Positions 43,384-53,113 of a DNA stretch of 64,000 nt are shown in pieces. Origin of the DNA: Sinorhizobium mexicanum (GTDB taxonomy: Bacteria > Pseudomonadota > Alphaproteobacteria > Rhizobiales > Rhizobiaceae); the NCBI RefSeq assembly GCF_013488225.1, contig NZ_CP041238.1, forward strand, positions 1,141,501-1,205,500. The letters are read 5' to 3'. The position numbers and the translations under genes are program-made. The notes below the pieces were generated by a model. It made no database searches. It was not told the origin of the DNA and saw nothing but the letters and a program-made list of their open reading frames with translations. Position 1 is the stretch's first letter, and each line of letters begins with the position of its first letter.

Positions 43384-46341
43384 ATGCTGGAAACGGATAA
43401 GCGGCGTCTGTCCGATATCGAGGTGGTTGCGATCCGTCCGACGAGCCAGGCGGATGCAAAGGCTGCTCTGTCCGTTTTGAAGGATGTCGCCAAGGAGCAC
43501 GCGCGCATCGCGGATCTGCTGGCGTCGAATATGCCCCTCAAGGAGTTCGTCGTCTCGGCGCTCGCGCTCTCTCCGTTTCTGCGGGATAATACAGGCAGCA
43601 ATCCGGCAATCCTCGACGATCTGCTGGCGACGCCTTTATCTGAATTCCTGAAGCGCCGGATCGAGGCAGCCCGGTCAGCGTGGCGACCCGAGCCCGCGGC
43701 GGCCGCACTGCCGGACGCTGAGATCATGTCCAGGCTTCGCAAGGCAAAGCGCGAGATGGCCTTCGCCGTCGCTCTGGCGGATCTGTCGCGGCTTTTCGAC
43801 GGTCGGGAAACCACGCGCTGGTTGAGCGATTTCGCGGCTGCCGCCGTCGCCGCCACGATCGATCATCTGCTTCTCGGCGCGCATGAAAGCGGCAAGTTCA
43901 AGCTGAAAGATCCGTCGGCGCCCAGCAACGGCTCCGGGGTCGTCGTTCTCGGGATGGGCAAGCTCGGCGCGGGCGAACTCAACTATTCTTCGGACATTGA
44001 TCTCGTCATCTTCTATGACCCCCAGTCCGGGATCATTGTCGAGCGGGATGACGCTTCGGAAATCTTCGCGCGGCTGCTGAGGCGCCTGGTTCGTATCCTG
44101 CAGGAAAGGACGGGCGACGGCTATGTCTTCCGCACGGACCTGCGCCTGCGCCCCGATCCGGGTTCGACGCCGCTCGCGATCTCGATCGAAGCGGCGATGC
44201 TCTACTACGAGAGCAGGGGACAGAACTGGGAGCGTGCCGCCTTCATCAAGGCACGGCCGGTTGCCGGCGATTTGGAGGCGGGCGAGCGCTTTGTGAAGGA
44301 ACTGACGCCCTTCGTCTTCCGCAAATACCTGGATTATGCGGCCATTGCCGACATTCATTCGATCAAGCGGCAAATCCATGCGCACAAGGGACATGGCGAA
44401 ATCGCCGTCAAGGGCCACAACATCAAGCTCGGTCGCGGCGGGATCCGCGAGATCGAGTTCTTCGTCCAGACCCAGCAATTGATCGCCGGCGGCCGCATGC
44501 CCGAGCTTCGGCTGCGCGCAACGGAGCCGATGCTGCAAGCACTTGTGAAGGCCGGATGGATCGATCAGTCGACCGCTGACGAGCTCATCGAGGCCTACTG
44601 GTTCCTGCGCAATGTCGAGCACCGGATCCAGATGGTGCGCGATGAACAGACGCATGTCCTTCCGGAGACGGAGGCAGAGCTCAAGCGGATCGCCTACATG
44701 CTCGGCTTCGAGGATACCGCTTCCTTCTCAGGGGAGCTGTCGCATGTGTTGCGGACCGTCGAACGGCGCTATGCGCAGCTTTTCGAGCAGGAGGCAAAGC
44801 TCTCGACAGAGACCGGAAATCTGGTCTTCACCGGACAGCAGGACGATCCGGACACGCTGGAAACCCTGAAGAAGCTCGGCTTTCAACGCCCGTCCGATAT
44901 CGCGCGGACAATCCGCACGTGGCACTACGGACGCTATCGAGCAACGCAGTCGGTGGAGGCACGCGAGCGATTGACCGAACTGACGCCGGAACTGCTGCGC
45001 GTGTTCGGCGAAAGCCGGCGCGCCGACGAAGCCCTGCTGAGGTTCGACCATTTCATCTCCGGCCTGCCGGCCGGCATCCAGCTTTTTTCGCTGCTCGGCA
45101 ACAATCCGAGGCTCCTGTCGCTGATCGTCAACATCATGTCGTCAGCGCCCCGGCTGGCGGACATTATCGCCGCGAGACCTCATGTCTTCGACGGCATGCT
45201 GGATCCGGGGCTTCTCGCGGAACTGCCGACACGCGAATATCTCGCACCGAGAATCGCAAATTTCGTTGCCGGTGGCCGTCACTACGAGGAGGTGCTGGAC
45301 CGTCTGCGCATCATCGCCGCCGAACAGCGCTTTCTGATCGGCATCAGACTTTTGACAGGTGCCATTTCCGGCATCCAGGCAGGGCGTGCGTTCACCGACC
45401 TCGCCGACCTCATTATCGCTGCCGCGCTCGATGCGGTGCTTGAGGAAGTCCGCGCGGCGCATGGGCGCTTTCCCGGGGGGCGGGTCGCCGTGGTCGGCAT
45501 GGGCAAGCTCGGCAGCCACGAGCTGACGGCCGGCTCCGATGTCGATCTCATCCTGCTCTACGACTATGACGGCGAAGCGGGGCAGTCCGACGGCGCCAAG
45601 CCGCTCGACCACGTGCGCTATTTCACCCGGCTGACGCAGAGGCTGATCGCGGCGCTTTCCGCACCGACCGCCGAGGGCATCCTTTACGACGTCGACATGC
45701 GCTTGCGGCCGTCGGGAAACAAGGGGCCTGTTGCAACCCGCATCACAGCCTTTGCCAAGTACCAGCGCGCCGAAGCCTGGACCTGGGAACACCTGGCCCT
45801 GACACGGGCACGGTGCATCTGCGGTGATGAAAGCCTGGTCAGCGAGGCGGAGGCGATTTTCGGCGAGGTCCTTTCCGAGAAGCGTGACATCGGGAAAGTC
45901 CGCAAGGACGTCGAAGAGATGCGCGATCTGATCGACAAGGAGAAGCCGCCGAGTGACATCTGGGATTTCAAACTCATCCCCGGCGGTCTCGTCGATATCG
46001 AGTTCATCGCGCAATACCTTGCCCTGATCGCGCCGGCAAAGGGGGTGACGTCGCCGCCGGCGGGTACGCACACGCTCGAGGCGTTGAAGAGCCTCGGCTC
46101 GGCCATGATGAATGCCAACGATCTGGAGGTGGCCGTCGACGCGCTGACGCTTTTCACCGAAGTCTCGCAGATCGTGCGGCTCTGCATCGACGGGGACTTC
46201 GATCCGAAGGATGCCCCCGCCGGTCTGGTCGATCTCGTTTGCGGGGCTGGCGACTATCCGGATCTCAAGCACCTCGAGGCGGATATCCGGAGCCTCTCCA
46301 AGGCGGTTCGCGGGATTTTCCAATCCGTTGTCGCTCAGTGA
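43384..46341 (+). CDS. glnE: Bifunctional glutamine synthetase adenylyltransferase/adenylyl-removing enzyme
   Basis: 985 residues, typical of GlnE. Two nucleotidyltransferase halves are visible: VVLGMGKLGAGELNYSSDIDLVIFYD (deadenylylating half) and VVGMGKLGSHELTAGSDVDLILLYD (adenylylating half), each split here over the active-site Asp pair. Between them lies the PII-responsive linker. GlnE adds or removes AMP on glutamine synthetase in response to nitrogen status through PII. I use the ATG at 43384 with GGGAGG 9 bases upstream; a GTG two codons earlier is too close. It starts 32 bases after the kinase gene. Confidence 0.95.
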   Translation: MLETDKRRLSDIEVVAIRPTSQADAKAALSVLKDVAKEHARIADLLASNMPLKEFVVSALALSPFLRDNTGSNPAILDDLLATPLSEFLKRRIEAARSAWRPEPAAAALPDAEIMSRLRKAKREMAFAVALADLSRLFDGRETTRWLSDFAAAAVAATIDHLLLGAHESGKFKLKDPSAPSNGSGVVVLGMGKLGAGELNYSSDIDLVIFYDPQSGIIVERDDASEIFARLLRRLVRILQERTGDGYVFRTDLRLRPDPGSTPLAISIEAAMLYYESRGQNWERAAFIKARPVAGDLEAGERFVKELTPFVFRKYLDYAAIADIHSIKRQIHAHKGHGEIAVKGHNIKLGRGGIREIEFFVQTQQLIAGGRMPELRLRATEPMLQALVKAGWIDQSTADELIEAYWFLRNVEHRIQMVRDEQTHVLPETEAELKRIAYMLGFEDTASFSGELSHVLRTVERRYAQLFEQEAKLSTETGNLVFTGQQDDPDTLETLKKLGFQRPSDIARTIRTWHYGRYRATQSVEARERLTELTPELLRVFGESRRADEALLRFDHFISGLPAGIQLFSLLGNNPRLLSLIVNIMSSAPRLADIIAARPHVFDGMLDPGLLAELPTREYLAPRIANFVAGGRHYEEVLDRLRIIAAEQRFLIGIRLLTGAISGIQAGRAFTDLADLIIAAALDAVLEEVRAAHGRFPGGRVAVVGMGKLGSHELTAGSDVDLILLYDYDGEAGQSDGAKPLDHVRYFTRLTQRLIAALSAPTAEGILYDVDMRLRPSGNKGPVATRITAFAKYQRAEAWTWEHLALTRARCICGDESLVSEAEAIFGEVLSEKRDIGKVRKDVEEMRDLIDKEKPPSDIWDFKLIPGGLVDIEFIAQYLALIAPAKGVTSPPAGTHTLEALKSLGSAMMNANDLEVAVDALTLFTEVSQIVRLCIDGDFDPKDAPAGLVDLVCGAGDYPDLKHLEADIRSLSKAVRGIFQSVVAQ

Positions 46342-46404
46342 TCTTCCGGGCAACGCTCTCCGTGCCTTCGAGCGAGAAGCTGCGCGGACGACGGCGGCAA
46401 CGGC

Positions 46405-48747
46405 TCAGCCGCCGACGCGGTCGGGGATGCGCACGGAAATGATCGTGCCGACGTTTTCCGCGGAGTGAATCTTCATCGTTCCGCCGTGAAGGCGCGCCAG
46501 CGAGCGGGAAATCGCAAGCCCGAGGCCGGAACCGCCCTTGCTCTTGGCGTATTGGCTCTGCACCTGCTCGAAGGGCTGGCCGATCTTCTGCAACGCGTCC
46601 TTCGGAATCCCGATGCCGGAATCGGCGATCGTCAGCGTCACCGCTCCGGTAACCTTGCGGGCTCTCAAGGAGATGCGGCCGCCTTCGTTGGTGAATTTGA
46701 CGGCGTTTGAAAGCAGGTTCAGCAGAACCTGCTTCATCGCCCGCCGGTCGGCGACCATGGTGAGACCCGAGGAAATCTGCTGTACGACGCGGATGTTCTT
46801 CTGCTCGGCTGGAATGGTGGTGAAGCGAAGCGTCTCTTCGATCAGCGGCGCCAGATCGATCTTCTCGCGCGTGATGCGCATATGGCCTGCCTCGATCTTC
46901 GACATGTCGAGAATGTCATTGATGACATTGAGCAGGTGTTTGCCGCTTTCGTAGATGTCGCGCGAATATTCGTGGTATTTCTCCGACCCGAGCGGACCGA
47001 ACATCTGGTTCTGCAGGATTTCCGAAAAGCCGAGTATGGCGTTCAGCGGTGTGCGCAATTCATGCGACATGTTCGCCAGAAACTCGGACTTGGCACGGTT
47101 CGCGGCTTCTGCTCGCTCCTTCTCCGCCTGATAGTTGGAGTTGGCGACCGAAAGCTCCGCCTTCTGATGTTCCAGCGTGATGCGTGATGCCGAAAGGTCG
47201 CCGATCGTTGCCATGAGCCGACGCTCGGATTCGCGCAGGCGCACCTGGTGGCGCTTGAGCAGCGTGATGTCGGTGCCGACAGAAACCAGACCGCCATCGC
47301 GGGTGCGGCGTTCGTTGATCTGAAGCCATCGCTCGTCGGCGAGCTGCACCTCGCTCGTCTGCGAGTGATTGCTGCGGTCCGGATCGGCGACCCGCCGCTC
47401 GACGACCGGTCGTGCCGCGGCAGCATGGACGACGGCCCGCTCAGTCCCGGGCACGAGCACGTGATCCGGCAATTGATAGGCCTCTTGATAGTGCGTGTTG
47501 CACATGACTAGGCGGTCGTGCTTGTCCCAGAGCACGAAGGCCTCCGACGTGCACTCGATGGCGTCGGCCAGACGCTGATCCGCTTCCGCATAGCGCTGGG
47601 CAAGACGGTGTTGCTCGGTGACGTCCATGGCGATGCCGATCAGGTGCGTGCGGCCGGAGGCGGTGCGAATGACCTGAGCACGCGCGCGCAGCCATACGTA
47701 ATGGCCGTCGGCATGGCGCATCCGAAACACCTGGTCGATCTGGCGCGCATTATCGCGGGCGATCGCCCGCGCCACGCTGTAGATGCCGCGCTCCTCCGGA
47801 TGCATCAACCGCGCAGCGTCGCCAAAGGACAGCACGCTGCTGTCGCCTGGCATGCCGAGCATCTCGTACATCGACCGCGACCAGAACAGCCGCCGGTTGG
47901 CGAGGTCGAAATCCCACAGGCCGCAGCGGCCGCGCGAGAGCGCGGTTTCGACGCGCAAGTTCGACTCGGCGAAAACGGCATCGGCGTCGCGGGCGCGGTT
48001 TGCCTGAATGTAATAGGCGTAGAGCACGACGAGAAGGATTGCCGAGATGCCTGCAAACAGGGTGACATTGAGCGAAACTTCGTCGCGCCACGCCGTTTCC
48101 AGTTCAGCGATCGGTATTGCCGCCAGAATGACGCCGGCGGCTTCCGGGAGCTGTGTCAGGGCAACAAGGTGGTTGACGTCGCCGATTGACGTCTCCACGA
48201 CGCTTGATCGTTCACCGTAATATTGCAGCGTGGCGAGGTCGGGAGCGATCGATGCCAGCGTGCGCCCGATCAAGTGGACGCCCTCCGGCGTGCTTGCGAA
48301 TATCCGTCCGTCCTTGCGGACGGTCAGCAGAAACATGCCGCCGTCGAGCGTGCCTGGGGGAAGGTATTCGCCGAGCCGTTGTTCGGCCTCCCATCGCCGG
48401 CCGTCGGCGAAAAGTGCCGCACCATCGGCCTGGAAGGCAGCTGCGGCGGCCGCCGCCGCGAGATTGACCGCCTGGCGGGAACTGTCCTCCATCCGGGCGT
48501 GTTCGCCCATGATGCCTGACATGCGGGAGATGGCCACGATGATCAGGAAGGCGATGATCAGGACGGGAATGGAGCGTTTGAGAATAGGCTCGGCGCTCGC
48601 GAGCCGCTGCGATGCGGGCTCCGCAAACAGCTTTGCCTGTTCGATGAACTCCCGTTCCAGGCTCGAAAGGCCTGGAAACTTGAGTCGCAACCGCCCGTCG
48701 GCTGCGCTTCCCCGTCGCGCGTCCGCCATCTTTCCCAATCTTGTCAT
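46405..48747 (-). CDS. pleC: PleC-type sensor histidine kinase
   Basis: 780 residues. Two membrane helices (IPVLIIAFLIIVAIS near residue 55 and LFAGISAILLVVLYAYYI near 235) enclose a periplasmic sensor. Two PAS domains follow (GLWDFDLANRRLFWSRSMYEMLG; SEAFVLWDKHDRLVMCN). HisKA has His562 in NMSHELRTPLNAILGFSEIL, with LLNVINDILDMSKIEAGHM; ATPase has LLSNAVKFTNEGG and GSGLGLAISRSLARLHGG. The architecture and the place beside glnE match PleC of S. meliloti, a DivK phosphatase/kinase controlling the CtrA cell-cycle pathway. M7 (48729) is an alternative start. Symbol is from recall of that locus, not from a search. Confidence 0.82.
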   Translation of the reverse strand: MTRLGKMADARRGSAADGRLRLKFPGLSSLEREFIEQAKLFAEPASQRLASAEPILKRSIPVLIIAFLIIVAISRMSGIMGEHARMEDSSRQAVNLAAAAAAAAFQADGAALFADGRRWEAEQRLGEYLPPGTLDGGMFLLTVRKDGRIFASTPEGVHLIGRTLASIAPDLATLQYYGERSSVVETSIGDVNHLVALTQLPEAAGVILAAIPIAELETAWRDEVSLNVTLFAGISAILLVVLYAYYIQANRARDADAVFAESNLRVETALSRGRCGLWDFDLANRRLFWSRSMYEMLGMPGDSSVLSFGDAARLMHPEERGIYSVARAIARDNARQIDQVFRMRHADGHYVWLRARAQVIRTASGRTHLIGIAMDVTEQHRLAQRYAEADQRLADAIECTSEAFVLWDKHDRLVMCNTHYQEAYQLPDHVLVPGTERAVVHAAAARPVVERRVADPDRSNHSQTSEVQLADERWLQINERRTRDGGLVSVGTDITLLKRHQVRLRESERRLMATIGDLSASRITLEHQKAELSVANSNYQAEKERAEAANRAKSEFLANMSHELRTPLNAILGFSEILQNQMFGPLGSEKYHEYSRDIYESGKHLLNVINDILDMSKIEAGHMRITREKIDLAPLIEETLRFTTIPAEQKNIRVVQQISSGLTMVADRRAMKQVLLNLLSNAVKFTNEGGRISLRARKVTGAVTLTIADSGIGIPKDALQKIGQPFEQVQSQYAKSKGGSGLGLAISRSLARLHGGTMKIHSAENVGTIISVRIPDRVGG

Positions 48748-49088
48748 CCTCGAAAGCGTCCCGCATTCCCAATGAATGTGCCGAAGACGCCTGATCCTCT
48801 AGGTCTGAGGCATGAGCCGCCCCAGCATTGGCCGGAGAATGGCTGCCTCAGTGATTCGGCGCGCCGCTCGCCCGAATCTGACTCAATGAATCACAGGGCG
48901 ATTCGCCTTGTCCAGAGGGGATGGTAAAGATTTCTTAACCAATTCTCATCGTTGGAAAATAACAGGCCGATTTGTCATCACGGCTTCGGTTGTCCCTGTG
49001 AGATGAGCTTTAATTCATTGGAATCGTTCATGGCGGCGTTGGCCTGATTCGAGCCAAAGCCGCCATGACTTGCGGTGAGGGAGGGCTG
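48748..49088. other. Intergenic region between pepN and the PleC-type kinase gene
   Basis: About 340 bases. It holds the pepN hairpin near one end and an AT-rich stretch (48900-49020) that could carry the kinase promoter. No gene with a ribosome site is seen. Confidence 0.45.
49029..49067 (-). terminator. Two-part hairpin after pepN
   Basis: CATGGCGGC pairs with GCCGCCATG and an inner TTGGC with GCCAA, in the first 60 bases past the pepN stop on the minus strand. It lacks a run of T. Confidence 0.5.
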
Positions 49089-51737
49089 TCAGGACTCCAG
49101 CATGCGATCGACGATATCGCTGACGTCCGCGGAGAGGTTGGCTGCGCCGGCGATCTCCGTAAGCGCGTTGCGAGCATGATCGGCGCGAACTCCCTCCAGC
49201 GAACGCCAGGAGCGCATCGACGTCAGAATGCGCGCCGCGAGCTGCGGATTGCGCGGATCGATGTCGAGAATTTGCCGCGCGAGGAAGCGATAACCTTCGC
49301 CGTCGGCCCGATTGAAGCCGGTCGGGTTGGAGAAGGCGAAGGTTCCGACGAGCGAGCGGACACGGTTTGGGTTGTTGCCGTTGAACAGGGGGTCGGACAT
49401 CAGCGTCTTGACGCGATCGAGCGTCTCGGAGCCGGGTATCGTCGCCTGGATCGCAAACCATTTGTCGATGACGAGGGCGTTGCTCGCAAAGCGCTGCTTA
49501 AATGCAGCGAGCGCCTCGGCCGTCTCGTTCGCGTCCGGGAACCTATGTGCAAGCGAGGTCAGCGCGAGGCTGAGATCGGTCATGTTGTTGGCAGCACGGA
49601 CTGCTTCCGCCGCCCTTTCCGGGCCCGTGTCACCATAGACGAGGAAGGAAAGAGCGCTGTTGCGCAATGCCCGCCGACCAGCGCTGGCGGCGTCCGGGCT
49701 GAATGGGCCTGACGATGCCATGTCGTCCGCCAGTCGGGTGAAGATGTCCCGTCCGGCTTCGGCGAGACCGGCCAGAATCTGCTGACGGCCGGCGTGAATG
49801 GCGTCCGGGTCATTGTCGCTGCCGATTTCCCGCGCGATGTCGGATTCGCTTGGCAGCGCCAGGGCCTGCGAGCGGAACGCCGGCTCCAGCCGGTCATCCG
49901 CCGCCGCGGAAATCAGGCCGGCGACGAGCGCGTTGTCGCAGGTAGCCGGTTGGCCGTTGCGTGCCTGCGCGGTCGCGGCAACCAGATTGTCGAGCGCAAT
50001 GGCATTCAGTGCCTGCCAGCGGGCGAAGAGGTCGCTCTCGTGGCGCGCGATCAACGCGCGATCCTCGGTGCTCTGTTCGATATGAAGGTTGATCGGCGCC
50101 GAGAACCCGCGGTTCAGCGACGGCACCGGGCGCGATGGAATGCCGGTGAACAAAACCGTCTGCTTGCGCTTGGTCAGATGGATGACATCTTCCGTGAGAT
50201 CGGCGCCCGAAACCGTAGCGGCTTTCGCGTCGCTGCCATCCGCCAGCAAGAGCCCGAGCCGCAGCGGAATATGCATCGGCTCCTTGGTGCTTTGACCCGG
50301 CGCCGGGGGTACCGTTTGCTCGAGCGAAAGCGAGAAGATCTGCTTTTCGGCATCGTAGGATCCGGAAGCAGTGACGAGCGGTGTGCCCGCTTGGTGATAC
50401 CAGAGCGAAAATTGCTTGAGGTTGCGGCCACTCGCATCCTCGAAGCAGGCGACGAAATCTTCTATCGTCACCGCCTGGCCATCGTGGCGGTCGAAATAGA
50501 GATCCATGCCCTTCTTGAAGAGTTCGCGGCCGAGGATGGTGGCGATCATCCGCGTCACCTCGGAGCCCTTCTCGTAGACGGTTGTCGTGTAGAAGTTGTT
50601 GATTTCACGATATTTCGTCGGGCGTACGGGATGGGCGAGGGGGCCGGCATCCTCCGGAAACTGCTCCGACTTCAGGTGACGCACCTCGGCGATGCGCTTG
50701 ACGGCGCGCGAGCGCATGTCCGCTGAAAACTCGTGGTCGCGATAGACGGTCAGGCCTTCCTTGAGGCAAAGCTGGAACCAATCGCGGCAGGTGATGCGGT
50801 TGCCCGTCCAGTTGTGGAAATATTCGTGCGCGATGATCGCTTCGATATTGGCGTAGTCCGCGTCCGTCGCAGTTTCCGGGTCCGCGAGCACGTACTTGTC
50901 GTTGAAGACGTTGAGCCCCTTGTTCTCCATGGCGCCCATATTGAAGTCGGAGACCGCGACGATCATGAAGATATCAAGGTCGTACTCGCGGCCGAAAACC
51001 TCCTCGTCCCACTTCATCGAACGCTTCAATGCGTCCATGGCGTAGGAGGCGCCGGCCTCTTTGCCATGCTCGACATAGATCCTGAGCGCAACCGCGCGGC
51101 CGGAGGCCGTGGTAAACGTATCTTCCACGACGCCGAGGTCGCCGGCGACCAATGCAAAAAGATAGCTAGGCTTCGGATGCGGATCGAACCAGGCGGCAAA
51201 ATGGCGGCCGTCGCCCATGTCGGCGCCGCCGAGAAGGTTGCCGTTCGAGAGCAGCAGTGGTGCTGTCGCCTTGTCGGCGATGATGTTGACCGTGTAGACG
51301 GCAAGCACATCCGGGCGGTCGGGGAAATAGGTGATGCGGCGGAAACCTTCCGCCTCGCACTGGGTGCAGTAGACGTTGTTGGTGCGGTAGAGGCCCATCA
51401 ACTTGGTGTTGGTCTCGGGCGAGAGCAGGGTGGTTACCGTGATCTCAAAAGGGGCGGTCTCCGGCAGTCCGTGGATCGTCAACGTATCGTCGGTGGCATC
51501 AAAGAGCGTTGGCGATATTTCCACCTGATCGAGCAACAGGCCGGTCATGCGCAATTCGTCGCCATCCAGGACCAGCGGCGCCGCCTGGCTCACACCCTCG
51601 CGCCGGTGGAAAATAAGGCGCGCTTCGATCTTTGTTTCCTTCGGGTCGAGCTCGAAGGTCAAATCCACTCTCTCAAGAACGAAGTCGGTCGGCCGGTAGT
51701 CTTCCAGATGAATGGTCTGGCCCGTATTTGTCCGCAT
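49089..51737 (-). CDS. pepN: Aminopeptidase N
   Basis: 882 residues, near the 870 of E. coli PepN. This M1 zinc metallopeptidase removes N-terminal residues from peptides. The exopeptidase motif is in FNMGAMENKGLNVF; the zinc site is HEYFHNW (His304, Glu305, His308) with the distant Glu in KEGLTVYRDHEF. An N-terminal beta domain and a C-terminal helical domain complete the fold. The ATG at 51735-51737 fits the family; the open frame continues 44 codons upstream without similarity. Divergent from a DMT transporter. Confidence 0.95.
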   Translation of the reverse strand: MRTNTGQTIHLEDYRPTDFVLERVDLTFELDPKETKIEARLIFHRREGVSQAAPLVLDGDELRMTGLLLDQVEISPTLFDATDDTLTIHGLPETAPFEITVTTLLSPETNTKLMGLYRTNNVYCTQCEAEGFRRITYFPDRPDVLAVYTVNIIADKATAPLLLSNGNLLGGADMGDGRHFAAWFDPHPKPSYLFALVAGDLGVVEDTFTTASGRAVALRIYVEHGKEAGASYAMDALKRSMKWDEEVFGREYDLDIFMIVAVSDFNMGAMENKGLNVFNDKYVLADPETATDADYANIEAIIAHEYFHNWTGNRITCRDWFQLCLKEGLTVYRDHEFSADMRSRAVKRIAEVRHLKSEQFPEDAGPLAHPVRPTKYREINNFYTTTVYEKGSEVTRMIATILGRELFKKGMDLYFDRHDGQAVTIEDFVACFEDASGRNLKQFSLWYHQAGTPLVTASGSYDAEKQIFSLSLEQTVPPAPGQSTKEPMHIPLRLGLLLADGSDAKAATVSGADLTEDVIHLTKRKQTVLFTGIPSRPVPSLNRGFSAPINLHIEQSTEDRALIARHESDLFARWQALNAIALDNLVAATAQARNGQPATCDNALVAGLISAAADDRLEPAFRSQALALPSESDIAREIGSDNDPDAIHAGRQQILAGLAEAGRDIFTRLADDMASSGPFSPDAASAGRRALRNSALSFLVYGDTGPERAAEAVRAANNMTDLSLALTSLAHRFPDANETAEALAAFKQRFASNALVIDKWFAIQATIPGSETLDRVKTLMSDPLFNGNNPNRVRSLVGTFAFSNPTGFNRADGEGYRFLARQILDIDPRNPQLAARILTSMRSWRSLEGVRADHARNALTEIAGAANLSADVSDIVDRMLES

Positions 51738-52158
51738 GATCAGTCTCGCTTGCGCCTTCGTTGTACAGTCGACTTGTAGAGGGCGCCTGTGATGGTGAAA
51801 AGCCCAAGGGGCGAGAAACGAAGCTTTGCCGCATGATTGTGATGCCGGCGACCGCATTCCGGCGGACAAGCTGTGGCTTCCGATATTCTTCCCGTTCCCT
51901 TATCGATCAGTGGTTTATAGAAGCGTCACTAACAAGAACTAAATCGGCAAAGGATTTTTTCGTGCTTGCTAAAAATCTCGGAGAACCTGGGCAGCCATGG
52001 CGGACGCATCAAGAAAAAATGCATTCCATCAAGAATTTTGATCCATATTCCCCCGTGGCGTCGCTAGAGTGGGCGTGATCTTCCTGCGGTTTCTCTGCCG
52101 CGTCTTCCCAGGCCGACATTCTTCCTGCGTGGCCAGCGGCATTTGAAAAGTGCGTTTA
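51738..52158. other. Divergent promoter region, pepN / DMT transporter
   Basis: About 420 bases; the stretch 51930-52060 is AT-rich and probably carries both promoters. No palindrome or ribosome site with a credible frame was identified. Confidence 0.4.
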
Positions 52159-53097
52159 ATGGATGCGGACATCCAAAGCCCGATGAAGGGCATCCTGCTC
52201 AAGGTACTTTCCGTCATCATCTTCGTTTGCATGTCCACCTGCATCAAGGCCGCGGGCAACGACATCGCCACCGGCCAAATTACTTTCTACCGTTCCGCCT
52301 TTGCGATGGTGCCGATCCTGGGTTTCCTGGCGCTTCGCGGCAAATTGCGCGATGCGTTCAGAACCGACAACTTGACCGGACATCTGGCGCGCGGCTTCGT
52401 CGGCATCCTTTCCATGAGCTGCGGTTTCTATGGGCTCGTCCACCTGCCGTTGCCGGAGGCGATCGCGATCGGTTACGCCATGCCGCTGCTCGCCGTCATC
52501 TTTGCCGCCGTTTTTCTCCGGGAGACCGTGCGGCTCTATCGATGGTCCGCGGTTGTCATCGGGCTTACGGGCGTGCTGATCATCACCTGGCCTCGGCTGA
52601 CGCTGTTCCGCAATGGCGATTTCGGCTCGTCCGAGGCGCTTGGCGCAGCCGCCGTCTTGGCTTCGGCGGCGCTTGGAGCGATGGCGATGGTGCTCGTGCG
52701 CAAGCTCGTGAAGTTCGAGCGAACGCACACGATCGTGCTTTACTTCTCCCTGTCGGCCTCGCTGTTTTCACTTGCGACGCTGCCCTTCGGTTGGCCGGCA
52801 ATGACCTGGACGTCCTTCCTGCTGTTGATGGTCGCCGGCTTCTGCGGAGGCGTCGCGCAGATCCTGCTGACCGAAAGCTACCGTCACGCCGACATGTCGA
52901 CGATCGCCCCGTTCGAATACACGTCGATCGTACTGGGCATTGCCCTCGGCTATTTTCTCTTCGGTGACATACCGACGCGAACCATGTTGGCGGGCACCGC
53001 AATCGTCGTGTCTGCCGGTATCTTCATTATCTTTCGCGAGCATCAGCTAGGATTGGAGCGCAAGGGCGCCCGCAAGCATGTCACGCCGCAAGGCTGA
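52159..53097 (+). CDS. DMT (EamA) family transporter
   Basis: 312 residues with ten membrane helices in two EamA repeats of five (KVLSVIIFVCMSTCIKAAG...TGQITFYRS and ...FGDIPTRTMLAGTAIVVSAGIFIIF). Family motifs HLPLPEAIAIGYAMPLLAVIFAAVFLRE and APFEYTSIVLGIALGYFLFGD are present. These inner-membrane carriers export metabolites such as amino acids; the substrate is unknown. The ATG at 52159 is preferred over the GTG at 52150. It converges on the MFS gene 16 bases away. Confidence 0.88.
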   Translation: MDADIQSPMKGILLKVLSVIIFVCMSTCIKAAGNDIATGQITFYRSAFAMVPILGFLALRGKLRDAFRTDNLTGHLARGFVGILSMSCGFYGLVHLPLPEAIAIGYAMPLLAVIFAAVFLRETVRLYRWSAVVIGLTGVLIITWPRLTLFRNGDFGSSEALGAAAVLASAALGAMAMVLVRKLVKFERTHTIVLYFSLSASLFSLATLPFGWPAMTWTSFLLLMVAGFCGGVAQILLTESYRHADMSTIAPFEYTSIVLGIALGYFLFGDIPTRTMLAGTAIVVSAGIFIIFREHQLGLERKGARKHVTPQG

Positions 53098-53113
53098 CGA
53101 TGGCTCGCTAGCC

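Noticed and set aside
49002..49052. 17-codon minus-strand frame in the gap after pepN
   Set aside because: It overlaps the hairpin, has no ribosome site and is very short.
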